A stretch of DNA of 64,000 nucleotides from Nocardia transvalensis NBRC 15921 (GCF_000308875.1 NZ_BAGL01000044.1:1-64000), one strand, 5' to 3'. Positions 16,011 to 24,939 are shown, numbered from the stretch's first letter. Numbers and translations are program-made. The notes: generated by a model not told the origin, from the sequence alone.

Positions 16011-17117
16011 TCAGGACTGCACCGGCACATCTTGCGCCGCACCGGGATTCACGGGCAGGCTGCGGTCGACGGGTCGGATCGCCCGGTAGGCGGCGACCAC
16101 CGGCGCGAGTTCGGTGGGGGTGGCGCCGTGCAGGATCACCGAGTCGACGCCGAGGGTGAACTGGCGCGCCACGGCCGCGGCGCAGGCGGCGGCGGATCCG
16201 GTCGCGCAATCGCGGACCCACGCGTCGGGAATCGTCGCGGCCAACTCCCGCACCTCCTCGGGTGTGGCGGTGGCATCGATCGCCCCGCGCGCTCCGGTGA
16301 ACGCCGCAGTCGCTCGCACGCGATCCAGATCCGTTGCGTGCCAGCCGTTCGCGCGCACGAGGGCGTCCGGGTAGCCCTGCAGGTAGGTGGCCAGCCGGCC
16401 GTAGAGCCTGCGCAGTCGTTCCTGTTCGGAATGCTGGTCGTCGACGGTCGCCAGCACCGACCAGATCCGCACCGACGACGGATCGCGTCCCGCCCGTTCG
16501 GCCGCGCCGCGCACGGTGGCGACCGCCGCGGCCACTGCCTCGTCGCTCAGGAAGGTGTGCAGCACGACCGCGTCGGCGATGCGGCCGGCGAGCGCCAGCG
16601 TCCGGGAACCCATGGTGGCCAACAGGATCGGCGGCGGCGTGAGGTCGACGCCGAGATGCAGGACCGGGTAGTTCCCGATCAGGCCGTCGTGGCCGACGAT
16701 GGTCTCACCGCGCCACAACCGGCGCAGGACGTCCACGAATTCGGCGAGCTGCGCACCGGTGACCGTCGGCAGCCCGAGCACCTGCCACTGGGCGGTGATG
16801 CCCCGTCCGAGCCCGAGCGCGAACCGGCCCTCGCCGAGTTCGGCGAGCGTCGCCCCCATTGTGGCCGTGACCAGCGGATGGCGGGTGTGGTGATTGGTCG
16901 CCGCCGTCGCCACGCCGAGCCGGGGCGCGGCCGCGGTGAGCGCACCGGACAGCACGGCCGCGTCCTTCACATTGAAGCGCTCCGAAACGAACGCGGCCCC
17001 GAGCCCGATCCGGTCGGCGACCGCCGCCTCGGCCACCAGTTCGGCGGGCCGCACCGGATGCCGGGACAACGCGTAGTACCCCAGCTCGGGGAGAAGATCC
17101 GGATCGGGCTGCGACAT
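16011..17117 (-). CDS. LLM class F420-dependent oxidoreductase
   Basis: A 368-residue luciferase-like TIM-barrel oxidoreductase. The pattern of F420-dependent members is seen: GLGAAFVSERFNVKD near the N terminus, ATNHHTRHPLVTA, LGLGRGITAQW and ILLATMGSRTLALAGRIADAVVLH. It probably uses coenzyme F420; the substrate is unknown. The ATG at 17117 follows a gaggag site; a GTG six bases upstream is less likely. An operator matching the FMO operators lies about 75 bp upstream, tying it to the same TetR regulon. Confidence 0.87.
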   Translation of the reverse strand: MSQPDPDLLPELGYYALSRHPVRPAELVAEAAVADRIGLGAAFVSERFNVKDAAVLSGALTAAAPRLGVATAATNHHTRHPLVTATMGATLAELGEGRFALGLGRGITAQWQVLGLPTVTGAQLAEFVDVLRRLWRGETIVGHDGLIGNYPVLHLGVDLTPPPILLATMGSRTLALAGRIADAVVLHTFLSDEAVAAAVATVRGAAERAGRDPSSVRIWSVLATVDDQHSEQERLRRLYGRLATYLQGYPDALVRANGWHATDLDRVRATAAFTGARGAIDATATPEEVRELAATIPDAWVRDCATGSAAACAAAVARQFTLGVDSVILHGATPTELAPVVAAYRAIRPVDRSLPVNPGAAQDVPVQS

Positions 17118-17190
17118 CGCCACTCCTCGTCGTCGCTGCGGCTTGCGCCGGTGGAACCGCTCCCGAATCTAGAACAAGTTCCATCAGTCG

Positions 17191-17216
17191 GTACACAGAT
17201 CGAGAAAGTTGTCTAC
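17191..17216 (-). promoter_or_regulatory. Third copy of the FMO/TetR operator
   Basis: gtacacaga, eight bases, gttgtctac: same 9-8-9 geometry and nearly the same half-sites as the sites at 15207 and 15234, including the tcg that starts the spacer of site 1. It lies in the promoter region of the F420-type oxidoreductase gene, about 2 kb from the other copies. Confidence 0.75.
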
Positions 17217-17273
17217 TGCCGAACGCGATCACCGGAAACGGAATACCCCTCCGAGGCGAGCCCGCTGGACCGG

Positions 17274-18695
17274 CTAGTGCGTGGTGCCCAGGTTGCGGAT
17301 GACCTGCTGCATCGCGGGCACGAGCATGGTCTGGGCCTCCGTCGCGGTCAGCCCGTTGCGGTGCTGGGAATCATGGGCGCGCAGGTCCACGACGAACCGT
17401 CCCTGCCGCACGGTCACCGCCCCGGCCGCGCCCAGCATGTTCGGATCATCGAGGACCGCCGATTCGTCACCGATCGGGACACCGGTGGGCTGCCCGTTGT
17501 GCTGCCTGCGGACGAAAGCGATGTCCTTCTTCGCCGCCTCGTCCGACAGGTAGCTCTTGATCTCCACTTCCAGCGCCTGCCGGTCGTCCGGATCGAGTTC
17601 GCCCGTGCCGCGATAGCACTTCATCGCGACGTAGTTCTTGTCGCGGGACTCGGCATCGAAGGTCGTCTGCCCGACCGCGGTGGCGGGGTCCTCCACCACC
17701 AGCGGTGACAGCGTGCCGTGATACGCGGCGGCGAAGACGTCCTGGGTGATCAGCGGGCACGGCTGGGCGACGGTGGCGGGGAACGCCGCCCGGTCGTAGG
17801 AGATCGTGGCGGGGCCGGTGGGAGCGGTGGCCTGTGCTTCCATACCGGCCGCGATGGTGGTGACGATGTCGTGCAGTTTCGGGCCGTAACCATCGGCCGC
17901 GAGATCGACATCGATGTTCACGTGCTGGCCGTGTATCCACATGTTCACCGCCCCCCGCTGATCGTCCCGGTTGGGTGTGTCCGCCAGCTGCGCGGACACG
18001 TTCACCCCGCCGAATTTCTGAGCGCCCGGGTACTTCTCGATTCCGCTGGTGCCCGGGTAATAGGGTTCCTGGGCCACTGCGATCGACAGATGCTCGGTGC
18101 CGGAGCGGTTCGGCGCGGCGAATCCGTACTCGCATTTGTTCAGTGCGAAGGTCTTCGCGGACGGTGCGGTACTCGGCCCCGCGCGCAGCGGTCCGGTGCC
18201 GTCGGCCGCGATATAGGTGCGTTCGAAGGTGGAGTTGGGCAGCGGGTTGGGATCGGTGTGGACATCCAACTTGCGCAGGTCGGCCAACGTCAGCAGATTG
18301 CATGCCTGCACCACCGGCGTGCCCTGATAGGTCGCGGGCGTCGGATTCGGGATTTCGCCCAGCGGCGCCGGATCGGCCACCCCCGGGATGGGACTCGAAT
18401 AGCCGGGCCGGGTGATCGTCTTGCCGTCCCCCTCGGCGGTTGCCGTGGAATCACTTCCCGACGAACCGAATACCGGTCGCAGCACCGTGAACGCGACGAT
18501 TCCGAGAACCACGACCACACAGCCGACGATCACCACGATGCGAGCGGTTGAGGACTTGGGCGGTTGCGGCGGCCGCGGTTGCCACTGCGGCGGATACGGT
18601 TGCTGAACCGGTGGTCTCCATTGCGGGTGTGGCTGCTGCGGGCCACCGAACTGCTGGTTGATCGTTACCCTCCCGATCGCACATCCGCCCGGCAC
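17274..18695 (-). CDS. Membrane-anchored secreted protein with two DUF3558-like repeats
   Basis: The protein has a Gln/Pro-rich cytoplasmic head (repeats like PQWQPRPPQPP), one membrane helix (ARIVVIVGCVVVVLGIVAF), and an extracytoplasmic part with two similar halves. Each half begins with a Cys-Pro/Asn-Leu-Leu type motif (VQACNLLTLADLRKL; AQPCPLITQDVFAAAY) and carries further Cys residues, as in the actinobacterial DUF3558 lipoprotein-like family. Function unknown. The start is uncertain. The GTG at 18695 gives 473 residues but has a weak ribosome site. A strong gggagg site sits six bases before an in-frame ATC at 18662, which would give 462 residues starting directly before NQQFGGPQQ. Confidence 0.72.
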   Translation of the reverse strand: MPGGCAIGRVTINQQFGGPQQPHPQWRPPVQQPYPPQWQPRPPQPPKSSTARIVVIVGCVVVVLGIVAFTVLRPVFGSSGSDSTATAEGDGKTITRPGYSSPIPGVADPAPLGEIPNPTPATYQGTPVVQACNLLTLADLRKLDVHTDPNPLPNSTFERTYIAADGTGPLRAGPSTAPSAKTFALNKCEYGFAAPNRSGTEHLSIAVAQEPYYPGTSGIEKYPGAQKFGGVNVSAQLADTPNRDDQRGAVNMWIHGQHVNIDVDLAADGYGPKLHDIVTTIAAGMEAQATAPTGPATISYDRAAFPATVAQPCPLITQDVFAAAYHGTLSPLVVEDPATAVGQTTFDAESRDKNYVAMKCYRGTGELDPDDRQALEVEIKSYLSDEAAKKDIAFVRRQHNGQPTGVPIGDESAVLDDPNMLGAAGAVTVRQGRFVVDLRAHDSQHRNGLTATEAQTMLVPAMQQVIRNLGTTH

Positions 18696-19130
18696 TCGGT
18701 TCGCCGGCCTTCCAAGACTGCAAACGGGGACCGTAATCGCCCCCCACCGGGGCGGCATCGGTGTCGCCCGCACCCTACGTACGTGGTTCCACTGATCCGC
18801 CCCGCGCGGCGAAGCCGGAGATCTATCACCCGGGCCCGGCGTGCGGCATGTGGCCAACTTCGCGACCGTGCTCGGGGCGCTTGCATGGGCGTCGGTGAGC
18901 AGACCGTGAGCAGACGGCGAGGGACGAGGCGGTGCGCCGCAGTGCGGCCGAGGCGTGCTTCTTCGATCTGTTCGCGGCGGTCGACGGCTCCCAGGTGGTC
19001 GGTGCCGTCGCGAACGCTGTCGGCGTCCGCGATACCGGGCTGGGCATTCGGGATGGCGTGCAGCGGATCTGGAAATCGGCATCTACGGCAACCGGACATT
19101 GTGCAGCACAACCGGTCTCGGCGCGCCGGT
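18696..19130. other. Spacer without a recognised gene
   Basis: Several short frames exist on both strands here, but none shows a recognisable domain or a good ribosome site. A plus-strand frame ending at 19132 runs into the LuxR remnant and could be its decayed 5' part, though no LuxR feature can be read in it. Confidence 0.5.
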
Positions 19131-19306
19131 AGATGAGATGGTCCGCTCGGTGGTGGGATATCGCCCTCTCCGCGTCGGCCGGATCGACCAACGCCGAAAT
19201 AGCCGCTCGCCGGGGCGGTTCGCGCCGTACGGTCGAAGCGCAGATCACAAACATCCTGAAAAAACTGTCGATCGGATCACGTACACAGATAGGGCTGGCG
19301 GTCCCG
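19131..19306 (+). pseudogene. Remnant of a LuxR-type regulator (C-terminal HTH only)
   Basis: The frame reads GSTNAEIAARRGGSRRTVEA followed by ITNILKKLSIGSRTQIGL, a clear LuxR/NarL DNA-binding helix set. A full LuxR protein would need a long N-terminal part, but upstream the frame has no matching sequence and no credible start. The usual ARxLGVS is changed to ARRGGS, consistent with decay. Confidence 0.75.
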
Positions 19307-19526
19307 CCCGAATCTCGCGTACGGCTCAGCGCGCACGACCAACCAGATCGACGTCCAGCGGTGTCTCGGAACGTAAATAGCTCCTCTGTCGAGCCGTAGT
19401 AGCGGTTTCGGCGGGTTGTCGGTCAACGGGCATGGCGCGGAAGACGACATCGGAGAGCCGGCGTTTCAGGATCCAGGTTGGGGCACGATTGTTCGCCGGT
19501 GGGCTGGGCCTATTGGCGGGGTGGGG

Positions 19527-20306
19527 TCATTGCCCCTGGTCGAGGAATTCGTTGACCGCCTTGGCGAAACCGTCGGGGTCATTGGTGTAGACGAAGTGGT
19601 CGGTGTCGAGTTCGACAAGGCGGGTGTGGGGGCGCTGGTCGGCCATGGCGCGGGCCTGGTCGGCGGGGATAGCGCCCCGGCTGCCGCGGATGATCAGGGC
19701 GGGGCAGGTGCCGGCGAGCCAGTCGGCCCAGTGGTCACCGTGGACCTGGTCCTCGGAGTCGATGATGTCGAGGGGGTGGAACGGCAGGCTCCAGGTGCCG
19801 TCGGCGCGTTCGCGGACGAGTGCGCCGAAATGGGCTGCGAGTGGCCCCATCTCATCGATGAGCTGCTGGCGGGTGGCGGCTTCGTAGGGCAGCGTGCGCA
19901 GGAACTCGAACGGGTTCGCGCCGTCGAGCCCGAGCGATACGGCCATGTCGGCGTTGATGATCGCCTCGACGCGTTCGGGGTGCCAGGCGGCGAGCTGATA
20001 GGCGTTGAGGCCGCCGACGGAATGCCCGAGCAGCACCGCCCGCTCGAGGTCGAGGTGGTCCAGTAGCGCGAGTACGTCGGCCACGTAGCCCTCGCGCGAA
20101 TAGTCGGCCGGGCGGTCGGAGTAGCCGTGTCCGCGCTGGTCGAGCGCGATCAGCCGCCATCCGGGAGCCAGCCGCTGGGCCAGTCCGGTGAAGCTCTCGG
20201 CGTCGGACATGTGGCCGTGCAGGGCCAGCAGCGGGCGTCCTGTCCCGCCGAAGTCGAGGTAGGACAGGGTGCGGCCGGCGATGTCGAAGGTGGCGCGAGT
20301 GGTCAT
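19527..20306 (-). CDS. Alpha/beta hydrolase
   Basis: A 259-residue alpha/beta-hydrolase with a short cap: LLALHGHMSDAESF oxyanion region, ALDQRGHGYSDRP, nucleophile elbow GHSVGG near residue 95, and catalytic His in DTDHFVYTN. Probably an esterase or C-C hydrolase. The ATG at 20306 is preceded by ggag at good spacing; a longer upstream frame is rejected. The upstream spacer holds an imperfect inverted repeat around 20368-20392 that may be an operator. No partner gene is adjacent. Confidence 0.86.
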   Translation of the reverse strand: MTTRATFDIAGRTLSYLDFGGTGRPLLALHGHMSDAESFTGLAQRLAPGWRLIALDQRGHGYSDRPADYSREGYVADVLALLDHLDLERAVLLGHSVGGLNAYQLAAWHPERVEAIINADMAVSLGLDGANPFEFLRTLPYEAATRQQLIDEMGPLAAHFGALVRERADGTWSLPFHPLDIIDSEDQVHGDHWADWLAGTCPALIIRGSRGAIPADQARAMADQRPHTRLVELDTDHFVYTNDPDGFAKAVNEFLDQGQ

Positions 20307-20678
20307 TGTCAGCTCCGTTCTTGTCGTGCTGACATGACAGTAACGAGTCTTAGACAAATGTGCAAGACATATGTATGAGACGTATGTTCTCCTGTGTTCC
20401 GCAGGTGGGGGCGGGGTTGGCAACAGGTTTTCGAGGAGGCCGGGAGGCTGTTGCCGGGGCGGTAGCGGGCGGGCGTGGTCGAGGCCGGGGCGGTTCGGTC
20501 GAGGACTCGTCGAGGGATCCGCTGTCTGGTGGTCGAGCCGGGGGAGAAAGGTAGGAGGGATTTCAGCTAGGGGGCGTAGCTCCTACCAGATCTGGCGTAT
20601 CGCAACCGCATTGCAGGAGAACGTTTTCGGCGAGTCCGCTTGCATGGTGCGGAGAAGTACGAAACTGGTACTCCCTGC
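20307..20678. other. Intergenic region with a possible operator
   Basis: No gene is recognised. Near 20368-20388 acatatg and cgtatgt form an imperfect inverted repeat in the hydrolase promoter, next to alternating cttagaca and caagaca half-sites. The rest is GC-rich spacer. Confidence 0.4.
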
Positions 20679-21617
20679 CTACTTCTCGGAATAGGTGTGT
20701 AGTGCCTGGGTGAACCAGGTGAATACCGGCCCCAGATCCTCGACCGGAGGCCAGCCGTTGATCGTCGCGACCAGTTGCCAATACCGCGCTACGCGAAAGT
20801 CGTTGGCGATCTCGAGCCGCTCGAGCACCCACCGGCGCAGCTGACTGTCATCTGCTTTGCCGAAGGTCTCGGCATACTGCGCGGTCAGCACGTCGACCAC
20901 GCCGGCGGCTGCCGCCGAATCCGGTGTGACGCCCGTCGCCAACGCCCGGCCGACGTCGGTGCGCACCTTCTCGGTCAGATGGTGATGCAGGCCCGTGGTG
21001 TCACCGGCGGCGCGTTCCTTTGCCTGGTATTCGGCCATGCGTCGCACCGCGGCCCGAAAGTCGTTGTCCTGCACCAGCTCCACCAGCTCCATCCACGCTT
21101 CGACCTGCGCTGCGGTGGCGTCGTCGGGCAACTCGGGCATGCTCGATCGCAGCAACTCCAGCATGGCCGGGTTGGCGTCGACACCGCCGAAGGTGTCGTC
21201 GATGAAATCGTGAATGAAGCGATGCCGTTCGGCCTGCGACAGATTCACCAGTTTGTGCATCAGATCCATCTCCTCTGGGTTCGATTCCCGCTTCGCGACC
21301 GCCTGCAGCACCGCGCGCCGCAAGCGCAGCACCCGGATCTGCACATCCAGTGCCGCCGCGTGCGCCGCGGCGACCTCGGCCAGCGAACTCTCGCGGGCCA
21401 GGACGCGGCGGACGGTGTCCAGGTCGACATCCAGTTCGCGCAGCGTGCGGACCAGATCCAGGCGCGCCGATGCGTCGGCGTCGTACAGGCGGTAGCCGGC
21501 CGGGCTGTGACAGGTCGCCGGAACGATCCCCTTGTCGGCATAGAACCGGATCGTCTTGACAGTCAAACCGGTCCGCGCGGCCAAGGCCCCGATCGTCAGA
21601 AGGTTCTCGTCGTCCAT
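20679..21617 (-). CDS. MerR family transcriptional regulator
   Basis: A 312-residue MerR protein. The N-terminal winged HTH starts LTIGALAARTGLTVKTIRFY, with the usual second motif PAGYRLYDADASARL. A dimerisation coiled coil follows (about residues 75-110), then a long helical effector domain without the Cys pattern of metal-sensing MerRs, so a drug-like or organic ligand is more likely. The ATG at 21617 is eight bases after a classical MerR promoter, so the mRNA is probably leaderless or nearly so. No target operon is adjacent; the regulator controls at least itself. Confidence 0.86.
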   Translation of the reverse strand: MDDENLLTIGALAARTGLTVKTIRFYADKGIVPATCHSPAGYRLYDADASARLDLVRTLRELDVDLDTVRRVLARESSLAEVAAAHAAALDVQIRVLRLRRAVLQAVAKRESNPEEMDLMHKLVNLSQAERHRFIHDFIDDTFGGVDANPAMLELLRSSMPELPDDATAAQVEAWMELVELVQDNDFRAAVRRMAEYQAKERAAGDTTGLHHHLTEKVRTDVGRALATGVTPDSAAAAGVVDVLTAQYAETFGKADDSQLRRWVLERLEIANDFRVARYWQLVATINGWPPVEDLGPVFTWFTQALHTYSEK

Positions 21618-21624
21618 GCCCACA

Positions 21625-21655
21625 AGAATGACGTCTCCCCCTGATGGAGACTCAA
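21625..21655 (-). promoter_or_regulatory. MerR-type promoter with 19-bp spacer and central dyad
   Basis: On the minus strand, ttgagt (-35, 21650-21655) and cattct (-10, 21625-21630) are separated by 19 bp, the long spacing that MerR activators untwist. Inside it, gtctcc and ggagac (21646-21651 and 21633-21638) form the dyad. Transcription would begin at or just before the regulator start codon. Confidence 0.78.
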
Positions 21656-21871
21656 GCCCGATCGGCTGATCGGTCGGCGCTGCCATTGGTCACGGTGAAG
21701 CTCGACATGGCAACCACTCTGGCGCACGTCGCGCCGGACCGGTTCGGTCCTGACTCAGGCGTCTCGTATACCACCGACGGCGGGGCGAATACCGTCCGGG
21801 CCAAGACCCTCCGCCGGGCCAACGGCAGCGGGCAAGGTTGCACCGTGAGTCGTGAGCCCCGTGCGCCGCGC

Positions 21872-22117
21872 CGCGGCGCCCGCCATGGACTGGACGCGGC
21901 CTTCGTCTGGGACAACCTCGACCTGGTCAGTGAGGTAGGCGCTGAAGGGATCCAGCAAGTGGGGACCGATTCGCCGCAAGACCTCGCGGACACCATGCAC
22001 GCCGCCTGGGTCCGATTCGCCTGAACCGGTACCCCCGGCTGGCCGCGCTACAAGCGACCCGAACGCACAACGATGCTCTTCGACACCCTCAGCCGCGTCG
22101 AATCCGATCGCGCCGGA
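21872..22117 (+). pseudogene. Remnant of a type B carboxylesterase (C-terminal end)
   Basis: The frame reads RHGLDAAFVWDNLD, then QDLADTMHAAWVRFA, a TGA stop at 22022, and in the same frame TGTPGWPRYKRPERTTMLFD. This is the C-terminal signature of para-nitrobenzyl-esterase-like carboxylesterases, whose full length is about 500 residues. Only about 80 remain and the TGA sits where the family usually has Arg or another residue. Sequence upstream of 21860 does not match the family. Confidence 0.78.
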
Positions 22118-22232
22118 CCTTCTTCGATGAAGTGCTCGTCACGAGCGACGATCAAGCTGCCCGGGCGGCCTCGGCCTGTCGGCCACCGTCCTCCGCGCGG
22201 GACGAGTCGGCGGTCGGAGTCGACGGACGCCT

Positions 22233-23531
22233 TCATCGGGCGTCGCCCGCGGTGCGGGTGGGTGTGAAGGTGATGTGCAGGTCGTGGAGTCCGCGCAGGA
22301 GGAAGGTCGGTTCGTAGTGGTAGGTGCGGTTGCCGGCGGGGCCGTGGGCGGTGTCGTCGATGGCGATGTCGGTGGCGCGGTCGAGGAGCCGGTTGAGGGT
22401 GACCTGGCCTTCGGCGCGGGCGAGCGGGGCGCCGGCGCAGGTGTGGATGCCGCGGCCGAAGGCGATGTGCTCGCGGGCGTTGTGGCGGTCGAGCCGGAAC
22501 TGGTCGGGGTCGTCGAATTTACGTGGGTCGCGATTGGCGGCGCCGATGCACAGCATCAGGATCGTGCCCGCGGGGATGTCGACATCGCCCAGTCGGGTGG
22601 TCTTCTTGGCCAGCCGGAAGTCGACCTTGGTGGGGCTCTCCAGGCGCAACGCTTCCTCGATGAACGGGCCGATGAGGCTGCGGTCCTCGCGGAGTAGTTG
22701 CTGGTAGTGCGGCTGTTCGGCAAGGACTTTCACCGCGGAGCTGAGCAGTTTGGTGACTGTCTCCTGTCCGGCGGCGAACAGGAAGGTGGCCGGGCGGACG
22801 AGGTCGATGACCGGGGGAGTAGTCCCGTCCGGATACGTCGTGGCGGCCAGGACGCTGAGAATGTCCTCGCGTGGTGTGCTGCGCCGGTCGGTGATGTAGG
22901 CGCTGAAGGTGTCTTCCAGCCACTGCAGCGGGTTGCTGCCGACCGGTTCGTGATCGAGCGCGCCGACCCGGCTGCCGGGGGCCTTGCCAGCTCCGAGGGT
23001 GGCGCGGAATTCGTCGCGGTCGGCGTCCGGGACGCCGAGCAAGTCGGCGATGACCAGTGTGGCAAAGGGTTTGGCGTACTCGTCGAGCAGTTCGCAGCGT
23101 CCGTTGGCGAGGAATTCGTCGAGCTGGCGGTCGGCCTGCCGCCACATGTATTCCGCGTTCTCCTTCAGCCGCTTCGGGGTCAGGAGTCTGGCCAGCAGCG
23201 CCCGGGTGCGGGTGTGGTCGGGCGGGTCCATGGTGACCATGTGCTCGAAGATCGGGAACTGGTGGCGATGCTGTTCGATCTGGGCGGTGATGTCGTCGCC
23301 GGTCGGGGTGAACGGCAGCGGCGGGAACGGCCCGCCGATCGCGATGCACGCGGAGAACGCGTCGGAATTACGGAACGCCTCGCCGGCCTCCTGATATCCC
23401 GTCACCGCCACCACGCCGTAGTGCGGTTCCCGGAACACCGGGTTGTGACTGCGCAGAGAGCGCAGGTATTCGTAGGGATCCTGAGCGATGTCCGGATCCG
23501 AGAAATAGTCGACCGACGCCAAATCCGTCAT
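22233..23531 (-). CDS. Cytochrome P450
   Basis: A 432-residue bacterial class I P450. The I-helix proton-relay motif is AAGQETVTK, the ExxR pair lies in EEALRLESP, and the haem loop FGRGIHTCAG puts the ligand at Cys365. Likely hydroxylates a hydrophobic substrate such as a terpenoid or steroid fragment; the subfamily cannot be assigned by eye. No ferredoxin gene is adjacent. It lies 28 bp downstream of a mycofactocin-coupled SDR on the same strand, so the alcohol made by the P450 may be oxidised by that SDR. ATG start at 23531. Confidence 0.9.
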   Translation of the reverse strand: MTDLASVDYFSDPDIAQDPYEYLRSLRSHNPVFREPHYGVVAVTGYQEAGEAFRNSDAFSACIAIGGPFPPLPFTPTGDDITAQIEQHRHQFPIFEHMVTMDPPDHTRTRALLARLLTPKRLKENAEYMWRQADRQLDEFLANGRCELLDEYAKPFATLVIADLLGVPDADRDEFRATLGAGKAPGSRVGALDHEPVGSNPLQWLEDTFSAYITDRRSTPREDILSVLAATTYPDGTTPPVIDLVRPATFLFAAGQETVTKLLSSAVKVLAEQPHYQQLLREDRSLIGPFIEEALRLESPTKVDFRLAKKTTRLGDVDIPAGTILMLCIGAANRDPRKFDDPDQFRLDRHNAREHIAFGRGIHTCAGAPLARAEGQVTLNRLLDRATDIAIDDTAHGPAGNRTYHYEPTFLLRGLHDLHITFTPTRTAGDAR

Positions 23532-23559
23532 GGGTTCGACAACCTTTCGCAAGAGTCTC

Positions 23560-24399
23560 TTACTTCAGCGTGCTGCCCGCATCGACCGTCAGGGGAAGCC
23601 CGGTGACATAACGCGATTCGTCGGAGGCGAGGAACAGCACGGCGTTGCTGATGTCCACCGGCTCGACCCAGCCGATCGGCAGGACGTGCATGAACTGGGC
23701 CACGGGCGCGAAGTCGTCCTTGGTCGGATTCTCCAGATCGGGCCGGAACATTTTCATGGTGCCCTCGTTCATGAACATGGGCGTATTCACGTTCGTGGGG
23801 CAGACGGCGTTGACCCGGATGGAGTGCTCGCCCAGTTCGACGGCGAAGGACCGCATCAGGCCGATCACACCGTGTTTCGCGGCGATGTAGTGACCGGTGT
23901 TGGCGTAGGCCTTGAGACCGCCGACGGAGCTGGTCAGGATGATCGAACCGCCGTGTCCGCCCGTGATCAGATGGGGCACAGCGGCTTTCACGGTTTTCCA
24001 GACGCCGGACAGGTTGATGCCGATCATGATGTCCCAGTCCTGCTCGCTGGTGTTGTGGAGCAGTTCTCCGCCGTTGCCGATACCCGCGTTGGCCGCGACG
24101 ATGTCCAGCCGGCCCAGCTGTTCGACACCGCTGTCGAGGGTGGCCCGCACCGCGTCGAAATCCCGCACGTCGACCTCACTGGCGATGATCCGCCGGCCCA
24201 GTCCCTTCACCAGATCGACTGTCTCGGCTAGATCTTCGGGAGTCGCCGCCGGAATCTGGTCGCTGCCGCTGACCGGGGCGCACGCGTCGACGGCGATGAT
24301 GTCGGCGCCCTCCTGCGCCAAACGCACTGCGTGACTTCGCCCTTGGCCTCGTGCCGCACCTGTGATGAAGGCGACCTTGCCCTCGACCCGACCTGCCAT
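23560..24399 (-). CDS. Mycofactocin-coupled SDR oxidoreductase
   Basis: A 279-residue SDR with the hallmarks of the mycofactocin-coupled (carveol dehydrogenase-like) family: the opening GKVAFITGAARGQGRSHAV, the extra segment between the first strands containing PEDLAETVDLVKGLGRR, the ILTSSVGG serine and the HYIAAKHG Tyr-Lys pair. These enzymes hold a non-exchangeable NAD and pass electrons to mycofactocin. First gene of a two-gene unit with the P450. Its promoter region holds a tgatcgatcgat operator-like repeat (24463). Mycofactocin biosynthesis genes are not in the window. Confidence 0.88.
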   Translation of the reverse strand: MAGRVEGKVAFITGAARGQGRSHAVRLAQEGADIIAVDACAPVSGSDQIPAATPEDLAETVDLVKGLGRRIIASEVDVRDFDAVRATLDSGVEQLGRLDIVAANAGIGNGGELLHNTSEQDWDIMIGINLSGVWKTVKAAVPHLITGGHGGSIILTSSVGGLKAYANTGHYIAAKHGVIGLMRSFAVELGEHSIRVNAVCPTNVNTPMFMNEGTMKMFRPDLENPTKDDFAPVAQFMHVLPIGWVEPVDISNAVLFLASDESRYVTGLPLTVDAGSTLK

Positions 24400-24457
24400 G
24401 AGGCACCTCGCTCGTAGCTGTCGGACACCTCCGTGCCCGATCTTCCCTGACCGTCAA

Positions 24458-24476
24458 TTTGCTGATCGATCGATAA
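24458..24476 (-). promoter_or_regulatory. Operator-like repeat, copy 1 (SDR/P450 promoter)
   Basis: tttgctgatcgatcgataa lies about 60 bp upstream of the SDR start. The same 17-base string tttgctgatcgatcgat recurs at 24672. Confidence 0.6.
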
Positions 24477-24671
24477 AACTGTGACATTCGGCGGACGGGC
24501 TGTCAATGGCCTCTTCGCGCATGATCTGGGCTGTGGCCCCCATGAGTCGCAGCCGTGTCCCGCTGTCTTTCTCGTTGGTCACGTGCCTGGCCATGCCGCG
24601 ACCATATCCGCATGCGACGCGAGACCCGATCTCCGGCTGCCGCGGCCGCGACCGCTGGCGAAAGACTCACT

Positions 24672-24692
24672 TTTGCTGATCGATCGATCAAT
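24672..24692. promoter_or_regulatory. Operator-like repeat, copy 2 (perfect tgatcgatcgatca palindrome)
   Basis: At 24677-24690 tgatcga and tcgatca form a perfect 14-bp palindrome, preceded by tttgc as in copy 1. It is about 200 bp from copy 1 and has no intact gene directly downstream, suggesting that a gene (perhaps the regulator) was lost here. Confidence 0.6.
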
Positions 24693-24754
24693 TTCAGGTG
24701 ATCACGGTGGCCTCCCTCGGGCTCCCGTTCTGAGCGAGGCGGCCGAGCATTCCC

Positions 24755-24910
24755 ATCGATGACACGCTGGCCGAGGTTCTCGGTGACAACGCCGCGGCGC
24801 GCCGGGCTGTCGAGCTTCTCGTTTCCGATACCGACGACTTCGCGTCCGGCCGGCCGAGAAGCGCCGGGAACGCGTTGATCGCCGAGTCCGGCGTGGGTGT
24901 GACTTGCTGA
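24755..24910 (+). other. Unassigned coding-like remnant
   Basis: A plus-strand frame of 51 codons reads DDTLAEVLGDNAAARRAVEL, continues with LLVSDTDDF and ends GVGVTC at the TGA at 24908. Its composition looks like a folded helical protein, but there is no plausible start and no family is recognised. It may be the tail of a deleted gene, in the same gap as the orphan operator copies. Confidence 0.3.
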
Positions 24911-24939
24911 CATCGAAACCCACTGCGAGAGCGGTGTTC

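Noticed and set aside
21644..21871. N-terminal part of the 126-codon frame leading into the carboxylesterase tail
   Set aside because: It does not resemble an esterase and overlaps the MerR promoter; only the C-terminal part is supported.
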